Positions 1-11,980 of a DNA stretch of 64,000 nt are shown here, piece after piece (position 1 is the first letter of the stretch; every line of letters starts with the position of its first letter). Position numbers and translations under genes: made by a program. The stretch lies in contig NW_003314304.1 of NCBI RefSeq assembly GCF_000143415.4, positions 1,100,561 to 1,164,560 on the forward strand. Direction: 5' to 3'. The notes beneath the pieces were generated by a model that saw only the letters and a program-made list of their open reading frames with translations, made no database searches and was not told the DNA's origin. Origin of the DNA: Selaginella moellendorffii. Taxonomy: Eukaryota; Streptophyta; Lycopodiopsida; Selaginellales; Selaginellaceae.

Positions 1-380
1 TCCACTATACTTCTTCTTTATTTTTTGTGTACACTAAACTAGGGTTATGTTTTGTTAAATGGGCACTCCCTACTATTAAATTGAACAATAAAAAGTATTT
101 TTTATTGTCTTGTTGTTAAAAAAAGGTATTACTCTAATAGCATAATCAGATGCATGGACTTGGATCATAAAATCTTTACTCCAGTTTGTTGGGAAAAAAT
201 TAATACTTTAGTAAGTGATTCTTTGAGCATGTCAAAAGTGAGTTGACAGACTTGAGTCCACTTGTATAATTGATATTACTTAAGAAACTTGGTGAGACAA
301 TCTTTAATTAATCCTCTCTTTATAATAGCCTATTTTACCTAAGAAACTTTATAGTTTTATGAGTTCAATGGGTGGTTATA
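1..380. other. AT-rich flank without a gene
   Basis: AT-rich sequence left of the first LTR. I see no open frame of useful length and no repeat shared with the rest of the window. Confidence 0.5.
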
Positions 381-1494
381 TGTTGTGTAAAGAACCAACT
401 CCCCAAGGTGTTGAAGGTTAAAAAATCCCTGAAAGCACGACCAAAATAATAAAGAGTTCATCAGATGAGATCGAGTCTAAGATCGAGTCAAGACCGACTC
501 TAAGACCGAGTTTGAAACAGAGTCCAAGATCGAGTCCAAGACCGACTCTGAGACTGAGTTCAAGATCGAGTCCAAGACCAAGATCGAGACAGAGTCTGAG
601 ATTGAGTCTGAGACAAAGTTCGAGGTCAGGTCTGAGATCAAGTCCGAGATTAAGTCCGAGACTGAGTCCAAGATTTAGTCCGAGATCGAGTTTGAGACTA
701 AGTCCGAATACTAATATAGGTCGTGGGGTGAAAGCCCAAAGCATGTGTCTCCCAAGGGGGGAGGCAGGGGGATGCAGGGGGTTCCAAAAGTATAGTAGGG
801 ATAGTGAGGTCCAGGAACCAGTTTTGAAGGAACTCTCGAGTGGTGCTTCCAAACTAACTTGAGGTTGAGAGTGGGGCTTAGAGGCCTTGAGTGGGAGTGA
901 GCATGGACTCGAGTGGTGCCGAAGAGGCCACTCAAGGAAGTGCTCAAAGCAGCTCCCACTCCAGGTAGGGAAACCAACTGTGGTGCTCCCAGCTCATGTG
1001 GAGTGATGCTTCATTTGAGTACCTTGCGGCTCATTGGTCCTCACCCCTTCCTAGGGACTTGGGCCTTCCCTTCAGGATGGAAGTGGGGGAGTAAAGGTAC
1101 CCATATCAAGCCATTAGGCCACAGTGTTTCCCCTCGGTGCCCCGAAGCAAGTGTTTCACCCATGGTTTGGGATTTAAAGGGTCCCATGATCAAGTCTTGT
1201 TGTACTAAGGGATGTTAGGAACCTGGAGGCTTTGTGTGCTTTCCTGCTTATGCTTGTGGGGAGTGTAGCCAAACCTTAAGTTTGAAGAGGATTAGAAGAG
1301 AATTTGAGAATCTATGGATGGATAGTTAATGCTTTATTGCTCATGTAGTGAGTTGCTGAAACCAAGTGGGACCAAATAGAAGCTAGTACAATAGGCAGGA
1401 ACCTTGGCGAGGGAACTTAACTAAAGCCAAGGCTATAATGGTCTGATATACAAGGTAAGCTAGCAAATTGAAAAGGAAAAATTTATGGCTTACA
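381..1494 (+). repeat. 5' LTR of degenerate chromovirus
   Basis: This 1.1-kb segment aligns along its length with 10375-11463, in the same orientation, on either side of gag-pol relics. It starts near a TG and ends in TACA; the start is uncertain by some tens of bases. It contains a block of 12-bp tandem repeats (458-712) followed by a G-rich segment (756-780) that is nearly identical in the 3' copy. Divergence from the 3' copy is high, so the insertion is old. No target duplication is visible. Confidence 0.7.
458..712 (+). repeat. 12-bp tandem repeat array inside the LTR
   Basis: About 20 diverged copies of a 12-bp unit close to GATCGAGTCCGA, itself two related 6-bp halves. The 3' LTR holds a matching array at 10461-10700. 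The array is open in several frames and yields false Ser/Arg-rich or Asp/Ser-rich reading frames; it is not a gene. Confidence 0.85.
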
Positions 1495-1510
1495 ATTTTG
1501 TATCGGAGCA
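1495..1510 (+). other. Primer-binding site (tRNA-iMet type), degraded
   Basis: Directly after the 5' LTR lies TGTATCGGAGC (1499-1509), a close variant of the TGGTATCAGAGC site complementary to the 3' end of initiator tRNA-Met used by most plant LTR elements. The position supports the LTR end at 1494. Confidence 0.6.
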
Positions 1511-4478
1511 TTTTCCTCAGTTCTAATGAAAGATAGAGGCGGATTGTTGGGAGATGGCAAAGGTAGGGCATAAAAGAACTAAGGCAGAAATAGAACCTCC
1601 TTCAGAGCTGGAGCCTCTAGTCGAACAAGAACCTATGAATGAGGAATCCTTGCATGAGGAGGATTCTAGTGATGAAACTTCCAAATAGGAGTCCAATGGT
1701 GAAGTTTAGTTATCCAAGGCTCAAGTGGATGTTCTAGAAGGTCAATTGCCACAAACCAATGCCCTACTAGAGACTCTCGTATGCAAGTTAAAACGTGACA
1801 AGAAGTGGAAGAAAAAACAAAAGACTGCAGATATTGGCATAGACCCTTTGGTGAGAACTGAAGCGGAACCAAACAAGGTCAAACAAACTAAAATGGAATT
1901 TATCCATTAAGCAGTTTCCAAATACAAACCAAAGCCCCCACTAGTCTTCAAAGGAGTGAATGACTATAAAGTGGTGAAGGATTGGTTTTACGATATAGAG
2001 GGTTACTTTTGAGTGTTGTGGTTACCGAGCTCGGAGAAGGTCCTATGTGCAAAACTATACATGGTAGATAATATTAAGTTTTGGTGGAGAACAACAAAGG
2101 CCAACAAAGGACTAGTGGCCACTTGAGAAATGATGAAAGCGAAGATCTACACAACTTACATTCCTCCGAATGCTACTCTACACCTAAGGGATGAGCTAAG
2201 TAGGTTAAAGTAGATTAGAACCATTCAAGAGTATGTGAATGCCTTTTTTAGCAAAAAGGATATTTATCATGGACATGGGGGATATTGATGCGTTCCATGC
2301 CTTCATATCAAGGTTGTAGACCTAGGCTTGAGGCAAGGTGATGCGTTGGAATCCGATCAACTACAAGGAACCATTGGATGCAGCTATTAAGGTGTATTTC
2401 AATGATAACCTGTGAAAGGGGAACACAACGGGGTCAAAGTCCAAAAGGAGCCAAACGAAGGGGGATATATGGCAAAGGGAAATTCAGGAAGAGTTTCTCT
2501 AAGAATGAATCCTCAGAGTTTTAGAAACGCAGATCCGGTGGCCAATCAGCAAGTATGTAGGGGAGTCAAGCGAAAAGGGACAAACCCATGGATAAAAAAG
2601 TCAAGTCGGTTAGTAGTGTGGGAAATAATGTATGCTTCAAATGCAATAAAGCAAGATACTTTTCGAGAGAATGTCCTTACCCAAAGAAAGCCAAAGTCAA
2701 TATAACCATTAAGTCGGGTGAAAACTAAATTGAGGTACGTGATCCAATCCCTAGCTCAAAGTTACTTATTATACGAGCAACTTTGGTAGAGAGTCGTTCG
2801 GGACATCTACTAACCTTTCGAGGGAAGTTCGAAGGTAGATTTGTTAAGATCCTTATTGATGCGAGTGGTTTGGATAATTTTGTGGCTGCAAATATAGTTT
2901 AGCAAGCCAGACTAACGATGTAGCGGCTGGGTGAACTAAGGACTATAGAGTTTGTTCAAGGTAGCCAAAGCACCGATGAGGTACTTTGACAAGCAAGAGT
3001 CAAAGTAGGGATATGGAAAATAAATATGGATTTCACTATATTGGACATGGTGGGATTTGATGTAATCTTTGGGATAAGTTGGTTTAATCAATTTGTGGTA
3101 GCCCTATATGGACAAGGTAGTAGCTCAAGCGTAAATTGGAAGAGTTGATAGATAAATGTAATGCATGTGATCATAGGATGAAATTTGGATATATTGTCAC
3201 TGTGGATCCTTGGAACCTTGGGGGATAAATACGGATAAAATAGCCACTAAGGGCTCTCTCATCAAGCAATTGCCCATTTTCCAATTAAATTAAGGGGAGA
3301 TAGATATGTGGTATTGGAGCAAATGGCATGGGTTTGATTCCCATTGATTAGTGGCTACTTAAAAATATAATATACCCTTGAGTATAGTATATTCCTACCC
3401 TTAAATTTGAAATTGTACATATTGGGCATCCATGTATACGTCCTTCTTTTTGGTGGAGCATCCACACTTGTGGGATTGCAGTACAGGTGGATGACTAGTT
3501 GCCTCACATAAAATAGCTAGTCTACACAATAGAAGGATTGATAAATTTTCAAGACTCAACTAACTTCCTCTTACCAACAACTTCACATAAGTTCATCTCA
3601 ATACAAATTTTTATGACCCAACAGTGTGCTAAGCATCAAATATCTTGCCCATATTTTCGACATCCAACACCAATATCCATGAAATGTAAAATGATCATCT
3701 AAAACTTGATCATAAAGACCATATCTTCAGATATCCATATTGCATTAACACTTTTCTTCAATCACCTTTAAGATCCAATGTAAAGCCAAAACACTAATAA
3801 GAAAAATGATATGAAAAATCAAGGTGTAAGGAAAATTCCTTATCATTCGAAATAACAATGCCACTTTTACTAACACAAGTGCTAGTGATGTCAATGCCTC
3901 AACTATACACCTTCTCCATCCAACAATCTACTATAAGTGCTAACAAATAAACCAAAAAAGCTATAACAAGTGAATGCTACAACCTTTTTCAACACCTCAA
4001 TGGGCAAATTCTCAAGGAAACAAGATACCAACTTAAGCTTAGCATAATATATCACCATTGAGAATCCAGTCAAAGCTACTAAAATATTACTACATGTAAG
4101 TAGACTAGCTTCTCCATTAACCACTTTGGGGTTGATTATCGTCTAACCAAGCAACTTCATAAATACATTACTTACTATCACATGGATATGATATAAAATC
4201 ACAATGACTTGATCATTAATCAAGCAATACCTCGAACATCGCATATGTCATTACTTCAAATGTTTATGTGGGTATCAAGTGTTAACTCTATTTAAAAAAA
4301 TGCAATATAAATGCCACACCCCACCAATAGAGATTTATAACACTTAACACCACTAACTTCGTTCACAACATAGACAAGCTTGTGTTACTCTCTTTCCGAC
4401 CAAACTCAAAACTAATCCAACACTAAGCTATCCCACAACTCACACAGCAGAAACGTGGTCTTGAAGCTTGTCATGAGG

Positions 4479-4712
4479 TAAGGCTATCAAAGTTAGGGAA
4501 GTAGTTCCCGAGTGTTCAAAGAGAGAGTTTTGAACGAAAGTCCATGGTTAAGGACTTTCACGCTTGTGCATGAACCATGTTATAGTAGTCGGAGGCGAGG
4601 CTATCAAAGTTAGGGAAGTAGTTCCTGAGTGTTCAAAGAGAGGGCTTTGAATGAAAGTCTATGGTTAAGGACTTTCACGCTTGTGCATGAACCATGTTAT
4701 AGTGGTCAGATG
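4479..4712. repeat. 117-bp tandem duplication
   Basis: Two nearly identical adjacent copies (4479-4595 and 4596-4712), recognisable from GGCTATCAAAGTTAGGGAAG at 4482 and again at 4599. No coding sense. Confidence 0.85.
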
Positions 4713-6313
4713 ACTTGTTAAGTGAGATTGGCAAGTCAGGATAACAAATACCCTAGTTGAAGTTACTAACTTCAAAAGGGGTGGCCCATAGGGCCAAGCA
4801 TGGAGGAGTCCATGCATGATCATAGACATGTCAAGTGAGAGGACTTGGTAGTGCAAAGGAATTAAGTTCCTAAGTTGTGATCTTTAGTGCACTTTAAGTA
4901 TAAATTGGTGCACTGGCACTAGGCATCTTGTGTGATGCCATCCATAGATGCATATACGGAGGTTGGGTTCGAGTCCTGACCCTCTAGTGCTGAGATGCAA
5001 GTCCCAACTCACTAGGGTGAGGTGATAGTTTGGAATATGAGGACATTCATTTTTCGGTAGTCATGGACTCTTAGTAAGGAGACTAGCTTGGGCACACTGC
5101 CAAGCAGGGGATGCCCCAAAGTTGTGATGCACGGTTAAATTGTTGAGTATGAAAGTTCAGTATATTTAACTTGAACACTTTGGTGCAAGTGGCACCAAGG
5201 ACATGGTGAATGAGATGGGGACACCCAGTCTCAGTTGCTATGGACCCTTGGCCAGAAAGGCTGGCTTGGGCACATTGCCAAGTGTGGGGGATGCCCCCGA
5301 GGTCATGGTCAACAGCTTAAAAGTCTAGAAGACCTAATACCACCTATTAAGGTGCCAAGATGAGATCACTAGGCAATCTTGTGGTTAATTAAAGACAAAG
5401 TCCTTGTTTGGGTAAAGAATAAGGTTCTTAGTTCAAATTATTAATTTGAACTAATGATAATGGTGTGGCTTGATTAAGATGACCAAGTGAGAAGAACACT
5501 TAAGGGAAATGAGTTATGTCAATGCGATGGTATAATGAGTCTAAAGAAAGTAGTCTCTATGAGAGACTTATGGGAGGGTCACAAAGTTGGGTTGTGAATG
5601 GAGCCCATAGCAAAAAATGCTAAAGAAATCTACTAGGGGTGATCACCTTTTGGACTTGGCAAAGTGGAGTTTTTACCGTGGAATCGAAAGAATACCTCAA
5701 AGATAGAGATAGTGATCTTATGTTGCTTGGTGCAATAATCAATAGATAGGAATAAAAAACTAATGGCTAAAAAAAAAAGCCATGGGAATCATGGGACAAG
5801 ACCCAAATGGCAAAGTTAAGCCAGGAACACTAATGTGTTGGATGCTAATGGATTGTGGGAAAGCAATGTGTTTCCAAGGATGGATTCCTAAATTGCTCTG
5901 ACTTGGCGAAGGTGGAAGCTCCAAAGGAAGGAGAAGTAAAGTAACCAAATGATAGGGTCATAGATAGCCTTAGCACAAATTATAATAATTGGAACTTCAT
6001 GTCAAAGGTGGCATAAAATAGAAAAGAGGATGATGGTGCCCTCAAGTCAAGAACTTCTTAGGATAGCGAAGTGGAGTTGCATAAAATGTGCAATGCAAGG
6101 TGTTGGAGACACCTAAAAAATTGACTTCGAGAAGTTAAAATTAAAAGTTCCAAAGTGCAAAGGTTATATCAATGGGAACTGAGATTACTCGAGAATGAGT
6201 AGTGGGATTGAGATAGAGAAGGTGTCTTTAACAGATTTAGCAAGAACTAAACCAATAAAAGAAACCACAAATGATCGAATAAGTCTCTAAGTTGGAGAGA
6301 TTATGCTCCTTAG

Positions 6314-6452
6314 AGGATGGACAAGGCATAATAAGCCTTTGATGTCAAACCATTGATGAATATTAGCTAGATGCCAAGGATGGACAAGGCATGGTGAGCC
6401 TTTGATGTCAAACCATTGATGAATATTAGCTAGATGCTAAGGATGGAAAAGG
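6314..6452. repeat. 63-bp tandem repeat, about 2.2 copies
   Basis: The phrase AGGATGGACAAGGCAT recurs at 6314 and 6377 and starts a third, partial copy at 6440; copies are nearly identical. Confidence 0.85.
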
Positions 6453-7833
6453 TAATACTTTATAAAATAGTTTATCATAATAGTTTACTTCATCTATGGG
6501 TGGTGGAGTAAAGTGATGGGGCTGTAGGAGGTTCCAAAAGTATAGTAGAGAGAGTGTGGGGGTTGGATCCAGTGGAGCCAGTTTGGCCTAGGAAGGCTAT
6601 ACCCAAGTGTTGGGTGATGAGATAACCACTAGGAGTCCAAGGCTAGAGTGAATACGGACTGACAAGTGGGGTAGCTTGGTGAAGTGTTCAAGAGTCGGCT
6701 ATAGTTCCCCCGGGAGATCGAATGGTCAATGCTCTCAATCCAAGCCTGGGTGGCACTACCTACTTGGATACCTGATGTGGCTCAATGGAACCTCGCTCTA
6801 AGCCCACGGCCAGAGCACCCAAAGGCGGAAGGTGAGGAGAGTACCCATGAGGCCCACAGTGTTCCGAAATGTTGTCCCAAAGTCCCGGACTGTGGAAACG
6901 AAGAGAAATAGTCCTTTGGTGTGGTGATCAAGGATACGGTCACACGGTGAGGAAGTCCCAGAGGATAGTTGGACTTGGTGGTCGGGCCTGTGGGCCTTGA
7001 TCTAGGGGTAGTATTGGCAAACACGGCCATAGACAGAAAGGCACTTGGTGGGGACTGTAAAAGGGATATTGGGGAAGGCTGTACCCCATGTCTACGGGCA
7101 TTCTAAGGATGCTAAGAAGTGGATTTGGGATGATCACTCATGGATGGATGGCCTAGTCTTTGAGAGACAGGACTGTGATGTAGATGGTGTTAGACCACCG
7201 GTGTGACCAAGGTGAATGAGCATGGCCTTAGCGTAACGGGCTGATATGTCAGTGGTACCTTGGGGTGCCGGTCATGGAATCGGACACGTGGAGCACTTGG
7301 ACCAAGTGCAAAGGTTGAGTGGTATAGATGCCATTCTTGGGGCTAGCAAGCCCCAAGTCTTGAATTGGAGTTGTGGAGGTTTTGAGAGAGACTCCTCCGA
7401 GTGGTCAGAGGTGTGGTTAAGTGACTAAAGTAGAATGGAAAATTTAATCGCTTACAAGAGGAAGATATCGAGAAGACAATCTGTCGGACAAGGTATGGGA
7501 GCTTTGAGTTTCTGATAATGCCATTTGGGTTGTGCAATGCACCAACAATGTTTTCAGCACTAATAAACCACATTTTTGTACCCTATCTGGATCACTTCAT
7601 AATTGTCTATATTGACAACATCCTGATCTATAGTAGAGGAGCATGTTGAACACTTGACAAAGGTGTTTGAAAAATTAAGAGAACACAAGTTGTGGACTAA
7701 AGAGAGCAAATATGACTTTGCTCAACAAAAGGTAAAATTTCTCAAGCATGTGGTGGGCAAAGACGAGCTCAAGGTGAACCTTGAGAAGGTCCAAGTGATT
7801 CAGGAATAGGAGTGATCATCGAATGTACAAGAG

Positions 7834-8259
7834 TTGAGGGCGTTCTTAGGACTATGCAATTACTACCGAAAGTTTATTAAATACTATTCAAAAGTATCCT
7901 TATCTTTAATGGAGCAAACAAGAAAAAGGAAGATGGTATGGACAGCGGAATGCGAGACGACATTTATCCACCTCAAAAGGAAGTTGAGGAAGATTCATGT
8001 GTTGGTATTACCAGACTTTTGTAAGGACTTCAAGGTAGAAATGGACATTTCAGACTTTGTGTTGGGTGCAGTTTTGAAGCAAGACAACCATTCAGTGGCA
8101 TTCTTTTCGAAGAAATTGAACAAGGCTCTGCAAAAATGGCCTACCCACAAGAAGGAATTATTTGCGGTGGACAAGGCACTCAAGGAGTGGCGACACTACC
8201 TTAGGAGGCACTTCAAAGTTTACACAGATAATGTGGCAATGAAATACTTCTTGTCATAG
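7834..8259 (+). pseudogene. RT C-terminus/RNase H relic of the chromovirus
   Basis: This is the longest surviving open stretch of the element (about 141 codons). It begins with the FLGLCNYYRKFI motif that follows the RT thumb and runs through the RNase H segment, including FSKKLNKA and KELFAV, to YTDN. It ends at a TAG where family members carry Gln. Upstream in the same element the catalytic RT box and several Trp codons are already lost. It is a fragment of the pol gene and not an independent gene. Confidence 0.75.
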
Positions 8260-9780
8260 CTCAACCTAAGAGGAAAACAAAGGTAGTGGGTCAATGCTTT
8301 GACTGAGTTTAATTGTGAGATTCTATATAAACATAGGAAGAGCAACATCATGGTAGATGCTATAAGTCAAAAAGCAAGCTTGAAGTTGGTGATATCTAGC
8401 GCTACAAAAACCTTTGGGATGATGTGCAAACAACATATGAGAACGATTGTCTAGCACAAGATGTGTTGCTAAGGAACCAAGAGGCATAAGATGCTCACCA
8501 AAGATGTGAGCTGCCAATGGAAGAGAAAATAGGTTATGCAAAACGCAATAGACTTATTTATTATAAATAAACGAGGGTGTATGTTCTAGAAGGGGAACTA
8601 AGGAAGGTAGCTTTAGAAAAGTGTCATAATGGACCTTTTGTAGGATATAGCAGAGTGCCCAAGACGATGGGCTTACTCAAAAGGAAGTATCACTGGCTAA
8701 ACATGGTTAAGAATATCCAAAACTATGTAAAGATATGTCCAACGTGTTAGCAAGTCAAAGCCGTGACTAAGGTTAGTGGGGGCTTGTTACAAAGCATTCC
8801 AATTCCAGATCATCCGTGGAAATGTTTTACAATGGACTTTATCATGTGACTCCCCCGAAGTGAGGGGTTTGATGCGATATTCGTGATGGTGGACCGATTT
8901 TCAAAGATGACACATTTCATACCCACCACAATAGAAGTGGATGTGGAAGGTGTGGCAAAGCTATTCTTCAACCAAGTGGTTCAAGTGTGGGGAAGGCCAA
9001 AGAGATTATCTCAGATTGAGATAAGATCTTCATCAATAGGTTCTAGAGAACTCTTTTGGAATAGTATTGCACCAAGTTGAAATTCAACACAGCTTATCAC
9101 CCATAGATAGGTATTGGGTATCCAATCAAGTTTGATGGCAATAGCACTTATTGACAAATGGATAAACTAAAAGGGTAAATAGGCAGCTGGAGGATTATTT
9201 GTGATGCTATGTCTCTAGAGACCAAACCGATTGGGTAAGTTATTTGGCACTTGTAGAAATGTGCTATATCAACTCACCACATTCAAATATCGAGGTGAGT
9301 CCATGAGAAGTCATCAATGGGCGAGCTATTAAATGTCATGTGGAACTCGGCATAGCCGAGTATCATGGAGAGTTACATGCAATAGAGGTGTTCATGGTAA
9401 AAAGACTCAACATTTGAAATTTAGTGAGGGATTCCTAGGAATAGGCTCAACAAAGGCAAACCAAGTATGCGAACTAGAAACGCTGAGACGTAAAGTTACA
9501 ACCTGGGGAGAAGGTGTGGCTGAACACCAAGAACCTAAAGTTACCAAGTGGAATTAGCCAGAAGTTGACCCAAAGGTAAAAATGCATATATTCTTAGAAA
9601 TGAATTGATCTTGAGTTCCTTAAGTAGGTTTGAGGGGCCTTATGATATTGAGGCTCAAATTGGTAAAATGGCTTACTAACTCCAACTTCCTTGAGAGATG
9701 GGGCAGATGCACCATATATTCCATGTGAACTTGCTTAAGCTGTACTTTGAGGATACCAAATAAGACTTTTACCCGAGGTT

Positions 9781-9966
9781 ATCCAAGAGGAAGAGGAATA
9801 TGAAGTCGAGGCCATCCTCAATGCGCACAAGAGCAAGCAATAAAGACAAGAAGTGAGGGAGTTCTATGTGAAGTGGAACAGATTTCCACACTACAAAGCA
9901 ACATAGGAATCAGAGGAAAACCTAGCGAACGAGCAAGACCTAGTGGAAGAATTTTTGCAACGTAAA
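9781..9966 (+). pseudogene. Chromodomain relic at the integrase C-terminus
   Basis: The frame reads a typical chromodomain: an acidic start (EEEEYEVEAIL), then EFYVKWNRFPHYKAT, then a stop exactly where the conserved Trp before Glu is expected, and finally an acidic helix ending EEFLQRK. Two in-frame stops (9841 and about 9905) break it. In intact chromoviruses this domain guides integration by binding modified histone tails. Confidence 0.75.
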
Positions 9967-10374
9967 ACTCTATGTACCTATGCAAAGTTTAATTAAAGCA
10001 TCAATTTGTGAAATTGAGTAATGGCATATGTTGGGACCCGAAGGTAAACTAATTAACATGGGTTAGCTAAATCAACCAAGCATAGGGAATTGACTCCTCA
10101 TGAGTATATCGAATCCGTAGACGTATTTTACAAAGGTTGAGTTTGAGTCCCAACCCCCTAGTAAAGCAAGGCTAAGTTCAAGTCCCAACCCTATACTAGG
10201 GTGCAATGAGGGGAGGGGTATAGGGACACATATATTCTATTGTCATGGGCTCTTGGCTGGGGAGGCTAACTTAAGCACACCGCTAAATAGCATGATGCCC
10301 CTAAAGATATGGTCAACAAGTCATAGGATTAAAAAGAGACATTGATATAGGCATTGAACTTTTTCTATAGGTGG

Positions 10375-11463
10375 TGGAGTTCTAAAGAACCAACTCCCTA
10401 AGGTGTCAAAGGCTAAAGGATCTTTAAAAGCACAACCAAAATGATAAAGAGTTCACTGGACAAGATCGACTCTAAGACCGAGTCTGAGATCGAGTCCAAG
10501 ACTGACACCAAGACCGAGTTTGAGACCGAGATTGAGACCAAGACCGAGATTGAGTCTAAGATCTGAGATTGGGTCCGAGACCGAGTCCGAGATCGAGTCC
10601 GAGATCGAGTTCGAGACAGAGTCCGAGGTCAGGTTCGAGATCGAGTCTGAGACCGAGTCCAAGGTCTAGTCTAAAATTGAGTCTGACACCGAGTCCAAAT
10701 ACTAATACAAGTCATAGGGTGAAAACACAAAGCATGTGTCTCTCAAGGGGGGAGGCAGGGGGATGCAGGGGGTTCCAAAAGTATAGTAGGGATAATGAGA
10801 TCTAGGAACCAGTCTTGAAGGAACTCTTTAATAATGCTTCCAAATTAACTTGAGGTTGAGACTAGGGCTTAGGGGCCTTGGGTGGGAATGAGCATGGACT
10901 CGGGTGGTGCTGGAGGGGCCACCCAAAGAAGTGCTCAAAAGCAATTCCCACTCTAAGTAGGGAAACCAATTGTGGTGTTCTCGGCTCATGTGGAGTGATG
11001 CCCATTTAAGTACCTTCCTAGAGGCTTGGGCCTTCCCTTCAAGATAGAAGTGGAGGAGTAGAAGTACCTATACTAGGCCATTAGGCCATGATGTTTCGCT
11101 CTGATGCCCCGAAGTAAGTGTTACACTCAAGCCTTGGGATTTAAAGGGTCTCATGATCAAGTTTTGTTGTACTAAAGGATGTTAGGAACTTGGAGGCTTG
11201 GTGTGCTTGGTTGCTTGTGCTTACGGGGTGAGTAGTATTCAGACCCTTTAGGTTCGATTCCACCTCCCCGGAGGCGCTTGCGACAGAACTCGCCAAGCCG
11301 CTGAGGTCCGGGGATCGTCCAATCCCTTGCTGATGGCGTGCGTTCTTGACACCGAGCGGCAGCTTGCACCGCCTTGCGAGGGAAAACACATAATGCCCAG
11401 GCCGTGGTGGTTGGATAAACTAAATAAGCTAACAAATTGAAAAGGAAACATTTATGGTTTACA
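10375..11463 (+). repeat. 3' LTR of degenerate chromovirus
   Basis: This copy matches 381-1494, including the 12-bp array (10461-10700) and the G-rich segment at 10745-10785, and ends in TACA at 11463. Between about 11225 and 11400 it keeps a GC-rich stretch with many CpG sites where the 5' copy is AT-rich, so the two LTRs have diverged unevenly or exchanged material with another copy. Confidence 0.7.
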
Positions 11464-11980
11464 TGTTGATGATGATTAATATTTTGGTTTGTTGATAATG
11501 ATGTTATCCTTGTAAGCAAGATGTCCATGATTTGATGAAAAAAGTGACTATTCAAGGTTAAATGTAACAATGGCTAAAATTTTGGCTTTGTTGATAACGA
11601 TCCCATCCTTCCAAATAAGGTGTCTAAATAAGACTTTTGATTTAATGAAGAAAAAATGCATTTTTCAAGATTGAGTGTGATGATGGCTAAAGTTTTTGTT
11701 TTGCTGATGAGGATGCCAAATGAAATATCAAATTTCTTTTTGTACCCAATAACAATGGTCTATATAAAAACCTTGACCTCAAATTTTGCTCATTAAATAT
11801 TTATAGTATATAATTTTTATTTAAAGTTGGACTTCTAATTTGACGAAGAAAGTGCATTTTTCAAAATTGAGTGTGACATTATTTTGTATGCACTTAAAGA
11901 AACATTTCTCTAAGTGTTAGTGTTTAGGCCAAAAAAGCTAAAATCAGCTATGAAGATACATATAAAGTATAAAATATTAT
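11464..11980. repeat. Diverged direct repeats right of the LTR
   Basis: Two to three imperfect copies of a roughly 100-bp unit follow one another (about 11484-11587, 11580-11695, part again near 11828-11882). They share TTGTTGATAA, GATGAAG and TGGCTAAA blocks. No gene is visible. Confidence 0.5.

Larger units (their letters stand above)
3111..7459. mobile_element. 4.3-kb insertion of unclassified repeats inside the chromovirus
   Basis: Protease similarity stops near 3110 and RT similarity resumes near 7460 in the middle of its domain, so the DNA between is an insertion or replacement. No clear coding domain is visible. It contains a 117-bp tandem duplication (4479-4712), a 63-bp tandem repeat (6314-6452), and two copies (about 5021-5125 and 5205-5310) of a roughly 105-bp motif also found at about 10210-10315. 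A short stretch near 6495-6560 resembles part of the chromovirus LTR (the GGTTCCAAAAGTATAGTAG stretch), so a related solo or nested LTR may be included. Confidence 0.55.
1495..10374 (+). mobile_element. Degenerate chromovirus (Ty3/gypsy) body, interrupted
   Basis: Relics occur in the order gag (about 1915-2630), a CCHC-type zinc knuckle (2633-2674, histidine position changed to Tyr), aspartic protease (about 2800-3110), the second half of reverse transcriptase (about 7460-7830, catalytic box degraded to YIDN), RNase H (7834-8330), integrase with its zinc region (about 8610-8770) and core (8830-9560), and a C-terminal chromodomain (9781-9966). The chromodomain places it among chromoviruses. 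Every domain carries stops and shifts, so it cannot be active. The first half of RT is missing, replaced by the 3111-7459 insertion. Many stops look like C-to-T or G-to-A changes at Gln, Arg or Trp codons. Confidence 0.8.

Noticed and set aside
418-862. Ser/Arg-rich and Leu/Gly-rich frames on both strands
   Set aside because: They come from the 12-bp tandem repeat inside the LTR, open in several frames by periodicity.
11251-11261. GGTTCGATTCC resembling a tRNA B box
   Set aside because: No T-stem pairing, no A box at the right distance and no acceptor stem, so not a tRNA gene; a SINE origin could not be supported.
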